A DNA stretch of 64,000 nt from Corynebacterium pilosum DSM 20521 = CIP 103422 (GTDB lineage: Bacteria > Actinomycetota > Actinomycetes > Mycobacteriales > Mycobacteriaceae): the NCBI RefSeq assembly GCF_000373805.1, contig NZ_KB892450.1, positions 62,001 to 126,000 on the forward strand. The letters are read 5' to 3'. The notes under the pieces are model-generated. The model was not told the origin of the DNA, did not search any database, and saw only the letters and a program-made list of their open reading frames with translations. The position numbers and the translations under genes are program-made. Shown one piece after another: positions 1-8,027 of the stretch. Positions within the stretch are counted from its first letter, which is position 1. Each line of letters opens with the position of its first letter.

Positions 1-1
1 C

Positions 2-1066
2 GAACATATGATGAGCGTGGCCTCTGGCCTGGATTCCATGGTGATCGGCGAGCAGCAGATTATCGGCCAGGTGCGCACCAGCTACCAGGAAGCACAAGAG
101 CAAGGCACGGTGGGCCCTGGGCTGCATTCCCTGGCTCAGTCCGCGCTGCGCGCAGGTAAGCGCGTGCACACCGAAACCGAGATCGACGATGCTGGTGGCT
201 CCATGGTCACCTTCGCCTTCGATGTCGCCCGCGAAGAGATGGGCGTGGAGGATTTCTCTGGCACCACGGCCCTCGTCCTCGGGGCAGGCGCCATGGCCTC
301 CTTGGCGGCCACCCAATTGGGCAAGCAGGGCGTCGATAAGCTCATTATTGCTAACCGCACCCGATCGCGCGCCGAACGCCTGGCAGAGCACTCGCGGGAG
401 GCAGGGGTGCCGGCGGAGGTCGTGGACTTTGACGCGCGCGCCGGAGCGCTCAGCCGCGTTGACCTGGCAGTATCTGCTACCGCTACCGACGAATTCACCA
501 TCACACCAGAGGACATTTCTGGCCCAGTTATGCTGGTGGACCTCTCGCTGCCACGCGACATCGATGACGCCGTGGAGGACACCGAGGGCGTGCGCCTGGT
601 CAACATCGAATACTTGCACGCCCGCCAGGAACAGGAAGGTGACACGGATTCGTCTGCGCGCCGGGACGCGGAGGCGATTATCGACGAAGAACTCGCCGCC
701 TACACCTCCGCTGAACGTGTTCGCGATGTCACTCCTGCGGTGACCCAACTGCGACGCACTGCGGCCGGGCTTGTCGACGAGGAATATGCGCAGCTGAAGA
801 ACCGGCTGCCCCACTTGGACGACGATGACCTGCGCCAAGTTGCGCGCAGCATGAAGCGCGTGGTGGACAAACTCCTGCACAAGCCCACCGTGATGGTGAA
901 GGAACTGGCGGCGACTGAAGGTACCGTCAGCTATGAGACGGCACTGCAGGTGCTGTTTGGTTTGCCGTCGGCGGCCCCTGCCGTGGCGGTGGACGTGGAT
1001 AAATTGCCCGACCGCGAAGAACTCGATTTAAGCCCAGAGACCCTGGGCAACTCAAAGGAGAACTAA
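2..1066 (+). CDS. hemA: Glutamyl-tRNA reductase, 5' end cut by window edge
   Basis: First committed step of C5-pathway tetrapyrrole synthesis: NADPH-dependent reduction of glutamyl-tRNA to glutamate-1-semialdehyde in the cytosol. The reading frame is open to the first bases of the window. It enters the family block [20 protein letters not shown], so roughly the first 95 residues, including the catalytic Cys domain, lie upstream; the ATGs at 8 and 11 are internal. A Rossmann NADPH domain follows ([20 protein letters not shown], about 65 residues after the ATG at 8; then [14 protein letters not shown]), and then the C-terminal dimerisation domain. hemC starts 2 nt after the stop, so the two are co-transcribed. 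Its product feeds HemL at 15.2 kb. Identity is very secure; only the true start is unseen. Confidence 0.96.
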   Translation, partial: EHMMSVASGLDSMVIGEQQIIGQVRTSYQEAQEQGTVGPGLHSLAQSALRAGKRVHTETEIDDAGGSMVTFAFDVAREEMGVEDFSGTTALVLGAGAMASLAATQLGKQGVDKLIIANRTRSRAERLAEHSREAGVPAEVVDFDARAGALSRVDLAVSATATDEFTITPEDISGPVMLVDLSLPRDIDDAVEDTEGVRLVNIEYLHARQEQEGDTDSSARRDAEAIIDEELAAYTSAERVRDVTPAVTQLRRTAAGLVDEEYAQLKNRLPHLDDDDLRQVARSMKRVVDKLLHKPTVMVKELAATEGTVSYETALQVLFGLPSAAPAVAVDVDKLPDREELDLSPETLGNSKEN

Positions 1067-1067
1067 G

Positions 1068-1949
1068 TTGCTGAAGATTGGTACACGGGGCTCGAAGCTG
1101 GCCACCACTCAGGCTGGTCACCAGCGCGACGCGATCAATGCCGCAGGTTACGAATCCGAACTGCACATCGTCACCACTGCTGGTGACGTGAATATGGCTC
1201 CCGTGGAACGCATCGGGGTCGGCGTGTTCACCGCGGCGCTGCGCGAGGCACTGTTCGCCGGCGAGTGCGATATTGCGGTCCACTCGTTTAAGGATCTTCC
1301 GACGGCCTATGAGCCACGCACACACCTGATCACCCCGGTGCGGGAGGATCGTCGTGAAGCACTGATCGCCCGCGACGGACTCACCTTGGACACGCTGCCG
1401 GAGGGGGCGCGGGTGGGAACATCAGCACCGCGACGCATCTCGCAGCTTCGTGCCCGTCGCCCAGACCTGGATATTCAGCCGCTGCGCGGCAACATCGACA
1501 CCCGTATGGGCAAGGTCACCAAGGGTGAGCTTGATGCCGTGGTGCTGGCGTACGCGGGCATCTCGCGCGTGGGCATGGGCAATGTGGCCACCGAGGTCTT
1601 CGAACCGACCGTGATCATGCCGGCCCCCGCGCAGGGCGCCTTGGCCGTGGAGGCGCGCGTGGATGACATGGATGCCCGCGCCGCGATCGACGTGCTGGCA
1701 GACCACGATGTGCTGAAAGCCGTCACCGCTGAGCGCACTGTCCTGGCCACGCTCGAAGCTGGCTGCACCGCGCCAGTGGCCGCCTACGCGGATCTGGACG
1801 GCGATACCCTGACCTTGCATGCGGGCGTCTTCGCGCTGGACGGTTCGCGCCAGCTGGTGCACCACGCCACCGGGACCGATCCGGTGGGGTTGGGCCAGGA
1901 AGTTGCGAATGCTCTGCTGGAGCAGGGCGCCGCAACTATAATTGGCTAG
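1068..1949 (+). CDS. hemC: Porphobilinogen deaminase (hydroxymethylbilane synthase)
   Basis: Polymerises four porphobilinogens into hydroxymethylbilane. The 293-residue product starts at TTG 1068, with AAGGAGA 5-6 nt upstream inside the end of hemA. Family blocks are the N-terminal [14 protein letters not shown], the substrate-binding [10 protein letters not shown] (about residue 70), [14 protein letters not shown] and [12 protein letters not shown], and the dipyrromethane-cofactor cysteine in [12 protein letters not shown] (about residue 230). Length is normal for the family. The last codons contain a TATAAT (1937-1942) that may serve the next gene. Confidence 0.97.
   Translation: MLKIGTRGSKLATTQAGHQRDAINAAGYESELHIVTTAGDVNMAPVERIGVGVFTAALREALFAGECDIAVHSFKDLPTAYEPRTHLITPVREDRREALIARDGLTLDTLPEGARVGTSAPRRISQLRARRPDLDIQPLRGNIDTRMGKVTKGELDAVVLAYAGISRVGMGNVATEVFEPTVIMPAPAQGALAVEARVDDMDARAAIDVLADHDVLKAVTAERTVLATLEAGCTAPVAAYADLDGDTLTLHAGVFALDGSRQLVHHATGTDPVGLGQEVANALLEQGAATIIG
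1937..1942 (+). promoter_or_regulatory. Putative -10 element TATAAT inside the end of hemC
   Basis: A consensus-like -10 lies 9 nt before the ATG at 1952, so the small downstream gene could be transcribed separately with almost no leader. No convincing -35 is seen. This rests only on motif and spacing. Confidence 0.4.
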
Positions 1950-1951
1950 TT

Positions 1952-2305
1952 ATGGCACTCCTTTCCATTTCCGATGACCGCGTCACCGTCACCTTGAGGT
2001 GGTGGGAAAAGATCGCGGCGCGCCGTTCCCATCTGACGATTCCGCTGCGGGTAATCCGCGGCGTGTCGTGCGTGGATGATGCGCGTGCGGCGCTGGGGGA
2101 GGGGGAGCGTACGTACGCTACCCACATCCGTGGGCTTACTTACTCAGGCACGATGAACCGCGGTGGGAAACCAGTCCTGGGAATCTGCCACGGCCTGGGC
2201 CCAGGCATCGTTTTAGAGCTGGAGGATGCCACCTACGGGGCGATTGTGATCTCCACGCCGCATGCCGAAAAATACGCGGAGATGTTGGCATCGCGCGTTG
2301 CTTAA
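1952..2305 (+). CDS. Conserved hypothetical protein, possible PH-like fold
   Basis: A 117-residue soluble protein with no signal peptide or membrane segment. It begins 2 nt after the hemC stop. It is rich in short alternating hydrophobic stretches (DRVTVTLRWWEKIAA, ITIPLRVIRGVSCV-like, GIVLELEDATYGAIVIST), which suggests a small beta-barrel such as the bacterial PH-like folds; I cannot confirm a family. It lies in the heme operon between hemC and hemD, but nothing in it points to a tetrapyrrole function. It is a real gene by codon usage, tight spacing and its own -10-like box. Confidence 0.75.
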   Translation: MALLSISDDRVTVTLRWWEKIAARRSHLTIPLRVIRGVSCVDDARAALGEGERTYATHIRGLTYSGTMNRGGKPVLGICHGLGPGIVLELEDATYGAIVISTPHAEKYAEMLASRVA

Positions 2306-2603
2306 GGGCAACGGTGGGGCGTGAAAACGACGGTGTAAAATAGGTGGCCGTTTTTCCTATTTGGCTTTCCTAAATTAAGGTGTAACTATCATACGTTGAT
2401 AAACCAACCGTCCACGTGGTCCCCTTATCGGGGATATGGCCTTATGAGCAGCACTTTTATGCGTTCGTTGGGGTGTGGGTGGCGGAGTTATTCAACACTA
2501 GCGAAAACCGTAAACGCCTTCACATTTGGCTTGCCGGCATCTCGGGGCACGTGATCATTTCCGCGTGCTCTTGCCGCAGACCCGAAGTAGAAAAGAATCG
2601 TCT
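2306..2603 (+). other. Intergenic region before hemD
   Basis: About 300 nt, less GC-rich than its surroundings. The 2341-2400 stretch is AT-rich and holds a weak promoter-like pair (TTGGCT 2361-2366 and TAACTA 2383-2388, 16-nt spacer). It also has an imperfect palindrome, CCTAAATTAAGG, around 2369-2380. I see no convincing gene; a 63-codon ORF at 2416-2607 runs into the hemD start and lacks a ribosome binding site. Confidence 0.4.
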
Positions 2604-4301
2604 ATGACCATGGCCCACCAACCGCCCCAGCCGGCGAAAGTCGTCTTCGTCGGCGCAGGCCCGGGCAACCCGGATTTGCTCACCGTGCGTGCACGTGAAG
2701 TTTTGGAAAACAATGCGTACGCCGTCGTCGATAGTGACGTGCTTCCTGAAATCCGTGCCGTCATCGGCGCAGCGTTGCCCGTGCCGCAGCACAAACAGGA
2801 TGCCGCCGACAAGGAATATGAGCAGATGTGCGCCGCAGCGAAGGAGGCTGGGGCGCGCCGTAAGCCACCGAAGCCGGAGGACCCGACCGCGGCCGAGGTG
2901 TCGGAATCCGTGGAGGATTTGGACGCACGGATTGAGCAGATCAAGCAGGTGATGGGCGCGTCCGAGCAGTCCATCATCGATGGTGAGGCTGGCGACGGCG
3001 ACGTGATTCGCCTTGTTGCCGGCAATCCTTTGACGCGTGACTCCGTGATGGAGGAGATCGCCGCCGTGGCCGCCGCCGGCCTGGAGTTCCAGGTGGTGCC
3101 GGGCATGAGCCTGCCGTCGACCGTGCCCTCGTTTGCCGGTATTGCGTTAGGTTCAACCTATACGGAGGCAGATTTGACCAATGATGTTGATTGGGATCAG
3201 TTGGCGTCCGCCCCGCAGCCGCTTGTGCTGCAGGCAGAGGCTGAGGACTTGCCGACGATCGCAGCGGAACTGACCGAGCGTGGCTATTCGCCGTCGACGC
3301 CGGTGTACGTGACGACGAATGGCACCACCCGTTTGCAGCGCACCTTTGATGCCACACTGGGCACCATCGGGAAACTGGATGCGGAGTTGCCAGGAAAACT
3401 CGTCGTCACGCTTGGCACTGTGGCTGATGACCGCACGAAGTATTCGTGGTGGGAAAACCGGCCCCTGTATGGGTGGCGCGTGCTGGTGCCGCGCACGAAG
3501 GCTCAGGCTGCGGCGATGTCGACGCGCTTGTCCGGTTATGGTGCGATTCCGCAGAGCGTGCCGACGATCTCCCTGGAGCCGCCGCGCAACCCGGCGCAGA
3601 TGGATCGCGCCATCAAGGGGATCGTGGAGGGCCGGTACCAGTGGATCGTGTTCACCTCGGTCAACGCAGTGACTGCTGTGTGGGATAAGTTCGCGGACCT
3701 GGGCTTGGATGCGCGTTCCTTCGCGGGCGTGCATCTGGCCGCGGTGGGCACGAAGACTGCTGACGCGATCCGCGCCAAAGGCATGACCCCGGAGCTGCTG
3801 CCGCACCGTACCAAGCAAAACGCGGCCGGACTGGTCGAAGTATTCCCCGAATATGTCGAGGAGCTAGATCCGGTGTCGCGTGTGCTTCTGCCGCGGGCTG
3901 ACCTGGGCACTGATGTGCTGTCGGACGGCCTAGCAGAGCTGGGCTGGGAAGTCGACGATGTGGTGGCGTACCGCACCGTACGCGCCGCGCCGCCACCGCC
4001 GGAGACGCGCGACATGATCAAGACCGGTGGTTTTGATGCCGTCTGCTTCACCTCCGCGTCCACCGTGAAGAACCTGGTGGGCATTGCCGGTAAGCCGCAT
4101 CAGCGCACCATCATCGCCTGCATCGGACCGATGACCGCGGCCGAAGCGGAAGAGCAGGGCCTGCGCGTCGATGTCGTCCCCGAGGTCGCTGATGTGCCGT
4201 CGCTTGTCGACGCCCTGGCCGACCACGTGGCCCAGTTGCGTGCTGCCGGCCAGCTCCCACCGCCGCGCAAGAAGCGGCGTGCGCGCAGGAAGTCGTCCTA
4301 A
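2604..4301 (+). CDS. hemD: Uroporphyrinogen-III synthase with degenerate SUMT-like N-terminal domain
   Basis: A 565-residue fusion. The C-terminal half (from about residue 290, after the WWENRPLYGWRVLVPRTKAQ junction) is uroporphyrinogen-III synthase, which cyclises hydroxymethylbilane: IVFTSVNAVTAVWDKF, AVGTKTADAIRAKG, LLPRADLGTDVLSDGL, CFTSASTVKNLVG. The N-terminal half is a tetrapyrrole methylase fold (VVFVGAGPGNPDLLTVRARE; VVPGMSLPSTVPSFAGIALG) of the CobA/CysG type. The usual GDPFVFGRGGEE block is replaced by AGNPLTRDSVMEE, and a charged insertion sits around residues 70-110, so methylase activity is doubtful. The frame is open further upstream, but ATG 2604 precedes the conserved start; its ribosome binding site is weak. 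A basic tail (KKRRARRKSS) ends the protein. Confidence 0.9.
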   Translation: MTMAHQPPQPAKVVFVGAGPGNPDLLTVRAREVLENNAYAVVDSDVLPEIRAVIGAALPVPQHKQDAADKEYEQMCAAAKEAGARRKPPKPEDPTAAEVSESVEDLDARIEQIKQVMGASEQSIIDGEAGDGDVIRLVAGNPLTRDSVMEEIAAVAAAGLEFQVVPGMSLPSTVPSFAGIALGSTYTEADLTNDVDWDQLASAPQPLVLQAEAEDLPTIAAELTERGYSPSTPVYVTTNGTTRLQRTFDATLGTIGKLDAELPGKLVVTLGTVADDRTKYSWWENRPLYGWRVLVPRTKAQAAAMSTRLSGYGAIPQSVPTISLEPPRNPAQMDRAIKGIVEGRYQWIVFTSVNAVTAVWDKFADLGLDARSFAGVHLAAVGTKTADAIRAKGMTPELLPHRTKQNAAGLVEVFPEYVEELDPVSRVLLPRADLGTDVLSDGLAELGWEVDDVVAYRTVRAAPPPPETRDMIKTGGFDAVCFTSASTVKNLVGIAGKPHQRTIIACIGPMTAAEAEEQGLRVDVVPEVADVPSLVDALADHVAQLRAAGQLPPPRKKRRARRKSS

Positions 4302-4340
4302 GCGAACTGAGACCTAAGCCATAGGCCCTTTACTCGTGTG

Positions 4341-4370
4341 ATTTCCCCCACTATGCTTGGGGGAAATTTC
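4341..4370 (+). terminator. Strong hairpin after hemD overlapping a -10-like box
   Basis: A perfect 10-bp stem, ATTTCCCCCA (4341-4350) with TGGGGGAAAT (4358-4367), and a 7-nt loop, just 39 nt after the hemD stop. It could end the hemD transcript. The loop contains TATGCT (4352-4357), a plausible -10 for the dehydrogenase gene, so it may equally be an operator. The T-run is short. Confidence 0.5.
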
Positions 4371-4389
4371 ACAACGAAGGAGCCAGATC

Positions 4390-5781
4390 ATGGGATACGC
4401 AACCACCAACCCGTTTACCGGAGAGGTCGTCAAGGAATTCGAGACCGCCACCGCCGAGCAGATCGACCAGGCAATCGCCAAGGCTGATCAGGAATTCCGC
4501 GAGTGGAGCCAGCTGCCCGTCGCCCAGCGCGTCGAGGTTCTGCAGAAGGCAGCGGACATCTTGAAGGCGGAGAAGCGCGAGTTCGCCGAGGTGCTCACCC
4601 TGGAGATGGGCAAGCTCATCGGCGAGGCTGAGGCAGAGGTAGACCTGTGCATCGGAATGCTGGAGTACTACGTCAACAACGGCGAGGAACACCTAGCGCC
4701 GCGCTCAATCCCTGCAGAGGGCTTCGATGAGGGCGACGTGCTCCTGGTGAAAGAGCCCCTCGGTGTGCTGTACGCCGTCGAACCGTGGAACTTCCCGTAC
4801 TACCAGGTCATTCGCATTGGTGCGCCACAGTTCACCGCGGGTAACACGATCGTGCTCAAGCACGCGTCGAACGTCCCACAGTCCGCGCTGAAGATGGAGG
4901 AGCTGATCAAGCGGGCCTCTGGTCGCGAGGGACTGTTGGTCAACGTTTTTGCTTCCCACGACGCCAGCGAGCAGATCTTGGGCGATCCTCGCGTGCGTGG
5001 TGTCGCGCTCACCGGTTCGGAGGGCGCGGGTGCGGCGGTTGCCCAGGTGGCCGCGAAGAACCTGAAGAAGTCTACCCTTGAGCTTGGTGGTGCGGACGCG
5101 TTCATCGTGCTTGCCGACGCCGACCTTGACAAGACCGTCGAGTGGGCAGTCTTCGGCCGCCACTGGAACGCGGGCCAGGTCTGTGTGTCGTCGAAACGCA
5201 TGATCATCGTCGACGAGCTTTACGACGAGTTCCTGGCCAAGTACAAGGAGCGTGTGGCGCAGTTGGTGGCTGGCGATCCGATGGATCCGCAGACCACCCT
5301 CGCCCCACTGTCCTCGCAGGGTGCTGCCGATGACCTGATGAAGCAGGTGGAGAAGGCGAAGGCCGATGGCGTCGAGGTTGAGGAGATCACCATTGATCTG
5401 CCTGAGACCGGGGCATTCGTGCAGCCGGCCATCATGACGGGGATCGATCCTTCCTCTGAGGTGGGCTGCTCCGAATTCTTCGGCCCTATCTCCCAGCTCT
5501 ACCGTGCGAAGGACGCTGATCACGCGATCGAGATCGCGAACGCCTCCCCGTTCGGGCTGGGCGGCTCCATCTTCTCCGCGGACGTGGAGAACGCGAAGAA
5601 GTTGGCGCGCAAGATCGACACCGGCATGGTCTACATCAACCAGCCGACTGGCGTGAAGGCGGATATTCCTTTCGGCGGTACAAAGCGCTCTGGCTATGGC
5701 CGCGAGCTGATCGATTTGGGCCTGCTTGAGTTCGTTAACGAGAAGGTCGTGGTGAACCGCGATATCGACGGCGACTTCTAA
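4390..5781 (+). CDS. NAD(P)-dependent aldehyde dehydrogenase, succinate-semialdehyde type
   Basis: Oxidises an aldehyde, most likely succinate semialdehyde, to the acid. The product is 463 residues starting at ATG 4390, with AAGGAG 7 nt upstream; an in-frame ATG at 4357 lies in the hairpin loop and is rejected. Family blocks are VEPWNFPYYQ, LKHASNVPQSALK, the general-base Glu in LELGGADAF, the catalytic Cys in NAGQVCVSSKR, and IPFGGTKRSGYGRELI near the C terminus. It is a single-gene unit between hairpin and hemB, with no GABA or tetrapyrrole partner, so the substrate is inferred from family resemblance only. Confidence 0.88.
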   Translation: MGYATTNPFTGEVVKEFETATAEQIDQAIAKADQEFREWSQLPVAQRVEVLQKAADILKAEKREFAEVLTLEMGKLIGEAEAEVDLCIGMLEYYVNNGEEHLAPRSIPAEGFDEGDVLLVKEPLGVLYAVEPWNFPYYQVIRIGAPQFTAGNTIVLKHASNVPQSALKMEELIKRASGREGLLVNVFASHDASEQILGDPRVRGVALTGSEGAGAAVAQVAAKNLKKSTLELGGADAFIVLADADLDKTVEWAVFGRHWNAGQVCVSSKRMIIVDELYDEFLAKYKERVAQLVAGDPMDPQTTLAPLSSQGAADDLMKQVEKAKADGVEVEEITIDLPETGAFVQPAIMTGIDPSSEVGCSEFFGPISQLYRAKDADHAIEIANASPFGLGGSIFSADVENAKKLARKIDTGMVYINQPTGVKADIPFGGTKRSGYGRELIDLGLLEFVNEKVVVNRDIDGDF

Positions 5782-5889
5782 ACGCCGTGCCGCGCGGGCT
5801 CGTGTGACTGTCAGAGATGGCGAAATACCTCTCGGCGCTGTTGCTGCCTAAGATGGGCCAGTAACGAAACAACCGAAAGGAACACCGCT

Positions 5890-6891
5890 GTGTCTGCGTT
5901 TGAGTTCACCCGCCGCCCGCGTCGGCTCCGCCAGAATCCAGCTCTGCGTGAGCTGGTCGCCGAAACCCGGTTGAGTGCCGCCGATTTCATCCTGCCGATG
6001 TTCGTCGCCGACGGCATCGAAGAGAAAAGAGAGATCAGCTCCATGCCGGGGGTGTACCAGCACACCTCAGACTCTCTGGTGCAGGCCGTCGAGGAGGCCG
6101 CGGAGGCCGGGATTAAGTGCATCGATCTCTTCGGCGTTCCCCTCGATAGCGACAAGGATGCCCAGGGTTCGGTGGCCTGGGCAGAAGACGGCGTGCTCAA
6201 CCGCAACCTGGCACGCCTGCGCAAGGAGTTCGGCGATGACATCATGATCATGGCCGATACCTGCCTCGACGAGTTCACTGACCACGGCCACTGTGGCGTG
6301 GTCACCACCGATCGCCACGGCAACACCATCGTGGATAACGATGAGACCGTGAAGCTCTACCAGCAGATGGCCGTCGCCCAGGCGGAGGCCGGCGCACACA
6401 TTGTCAGCCCATCCGGCATGATGGACGGCCAGATCGGCGCCATCCGCCAGGCCCTAGACGCCGCCGGCTTCCAGGACGTGGTCATCATGGCGTACTCGGC
6501 GAAATACGCCTCCAGTTTCTTCGGCCCGTTCCGCGAGGCAGTCGGTTCCTCGCTGCAAGGCGATCGTCGGACGTACCAGCAGGACCCCGCCAACGTGCGC
6601 GAGTCCCTGCTGGAAACGCAGTTGGATATCGACGAAGGCGCGGATTTTGTCATGGTCAAGCCCGCCATGCCATACCTGGACGTGCTGGCCAAGGTGGCTG
6701 AGATGTCGCCGGTGCCGGTGGCTGCGTACCAGGTCTCTGGCGAGTACGCGATGATCCAGGCCGCGGGCCGCAACGGTTGGGTGGACCAGGACGCGGTGAT
6801 GATGGAGTCCTTGATGTCCATCAAGCGCGCCGGGGCAGACCAAATTCTGACGTACTTCGCCGTCGACGCCGCTAAGGCACTGAAGGGTTAG
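5890..6891 (+). CDS. hemB: Delta-aminolevulinic acid dehydratase (porphobilinogen synthase)
   Basis: Condenses two 5-aminolevulinates to porphobilinogen. The product is 333 residues from GTG 5890 with GAAAGGA upstream. Both Schiff-base lysines are present (AYSAKYASSFFGPFR and FVMVKPAMPYLD). The metal site reads DTCLDEFTDHGHCG: of the three cysteines of zinc enzymes only the outer ones remain and the central Cys is Asp, which suggests Mg2+ rather than Zn2+ dependence. The two following membrane-protein genes and the P-type-ATPase-like gene are closely spaced behind it, so they are probably one transcript. Confidence 0.97.
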   Translation: MSAFEFTRRPRRLRQNPALRELVAETRLSAADFILPMFVADGIEEKREISSMPGVYQHTSDSLVQAVEEAAEAGIKCIDLFGVPLDSDKDAQGSVAWAEDGVLNRNLARLRKEFGDDIMIMADTCLDEFTDHGHCGVVTTDRHGNTIVDNDETVKLYQQMAVAQAEAGAHIVSPSGMMDGQIGAIRQALDAAGFQDVVIMAYSAKYASSFFGPFREAVGSSLQGDRRTYQQDPANVRESLLETQLDIDEGADFVMVKPAMPYLDVLAKVAEMSPVPVAAYQVSGEYAMIQAAGRNGWVDQDAVMMESLMSIKRAGADQILTYFAVDAAKALKG

Positions 6892-6899
6892 CGCAGGTA

Positions 6900-7526
6900 A
6901 TGACGATAGCCCCCAACGGAAGTAACGCTCCCGCCCCGCGAGCGCCACAGCCACCTCCACCACAGCCATCGGGCTCATCAGAGCCCGCCGGCAAGAAGCG
7001 CCCCGAGGTGATCACGTACCTCATCGGGATCTGGTCGTTCATGGTGGGCGCGGAGCTCCTCCACCAGATCTTGAGCGTGACGATGAGTCTGCTCGACCCA
7101 TCGGCCCTGAAAGCCGCCGCGCGGGAAACGGCGGATGAGAACCCAGAGATCCCTGCGGCTGCGGTTGACCTATCGGTCTACCTGTCCATCGGGTTTATGG
7201 CGTTGGTCATGCTTGTGCTCCTCGGCCTGCTGCTGTGGATGTTGGCGCTGTTCGCCAAGCAGCACAAATGGTCTGGTTACGCCCGCCGGTTGCTCTATAT
7301 TTTCTCCCTCTTCTTCGCTTTCCGCATGCTGCTGGTCTTCTTGGCAACCCCGGGTGCTTCAGACGTTCCCCTCTGGTTGTTCGCTTTCGACGGCATGGTG
7401 CAAATTGCGCTTGGAGTTGCGGGAATACTGGGAGTGTTCTTTGCTAACAAGGAAGAAGCGTTAGCGTGGACTGGCGAGGATCAGCGCCCGCCTTTCGCCA
7501 AGTCTGATTCTGACAAGAAGAAATAA
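6900..7526 (+). CDS. Membrane protein with proline-rich N terminus, unknown function
   Basis: A 208-residue protein beginning 9 nt after the hemB stop. Residues 1-40 are a Pro/Ser/Ala-rich, basic, probably disordered segment (a PQPPPPQP run), followed by about four hydrophobic helices (around residues 40-60, 95-120, 130-150, 160-180) and a Lys/Asp-rich tail. No catalytic motif is visible. It is grouped with the next membrane gene and the P-type-ATPase-like gene, so a shared membrane complex is possible but unproven. Confidence 0.8.
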   Translation: MTIAPNGSNAPAPRAPQPPPPQPSGSSEPAGKKRPEVITYLIGIWSFMVGAELLHQILSVTMSLLDPSALKAAARETADENPEIPAAAVDLSVYLSIGFMALVMLVLLGLLLWMLALFAKQHKWSGYARRLLYIFSLFFAFRMLLVFLATPGASDVPLWLFAFDGMVQIALGVAGILGVFFANKEEALAWTGEDQRPPFAKSDSDKKK

Positions 7527-7541
7527 GAAAAGAGCTGCCCC

Positions 7542-8027
7542 ATGCCTTCGATGTTCCCGTCGTTTAGCGCCCACCCCGATGATTTAAACCGGCGTTATGA
7601 CATGACTGTGGGCGACGATTGGCCACGTTCGCTGAAGATTTCTTTCTGGCTGATCATCGTTGGCGCGGTGCTCATGTTGGTCACCGCCATGCGTGCGGTG
7701 GCCGTCGGGGTGCCGGACCAGGCTCCGAACCAGGAGTTCGCGGAGGCGTATTTGCGCAACATGTGGTTCATGGTCGTCGTCAATGCGGTTACGGCCTTGG
7801 TGATGGCTGGTGCTGCCTCTTACCTGCGTAAAGGCAGCCGCACGGCCAGGATCGTCGTTGCGGTATGCATCGCTGTCGCATGTTTTTTCAACGTGGTGGC
7901 CTTCGCCATTCGCATCGCTGGGCTGTCTGCGATCGTGATCGTCGCGGTGCTTGCGTTCGCCGCACTGTTCCTCTTCCGCCCGAAGGCTAATGCTTATATT
8001 GCGAAAAAGACGGAAGAGTCGCGATGA
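7542..8027 (+). CDS. Four-helix membrane protein, unknown function
   Basis: A 161-residue protein with four predicted membrane helices after a short soluble N terminus (about residues 30-52, 72-95, 103-122, 126-144) and a charged C-terminal tail (AKKTEESR). The start is ATG 7542 with AAAAGAG upstream. Its stop overlaps the start of the P-type-ATPase-like gene by 4 nt (ATGA, 8024-8027), so the two are translationally coupled. I do not recognise a family. Confidence 0.8.
   Translation: MPSMFPSFSAHPDDLNRRYDMTVGDDWPRSLKISFWLIIVGAVLMLVTAMRAVAVGVPDQAPNQEFAEAYLRNMWFMVVVNAVTALVMAGAASYLRKGSRTARIVVAVCIAVACFFNVVAFAIRIAGLSAIVIVAVLAFAALFLFRPKANAYIAKKTEESR

Noticed and set aside
2365-2385. Possible iron-regulator (DtxR) box near CCTAAATTAAGG
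   Set aside because: DtxR sites have TTAGG followed by CCTAA; here the half-sites are in the opposite order and imperfect.
2416-2607. A 63-codon ORF before hemD
   Set aside because: No ribosome binding site, atypical composition, and it runs into the hemD start.
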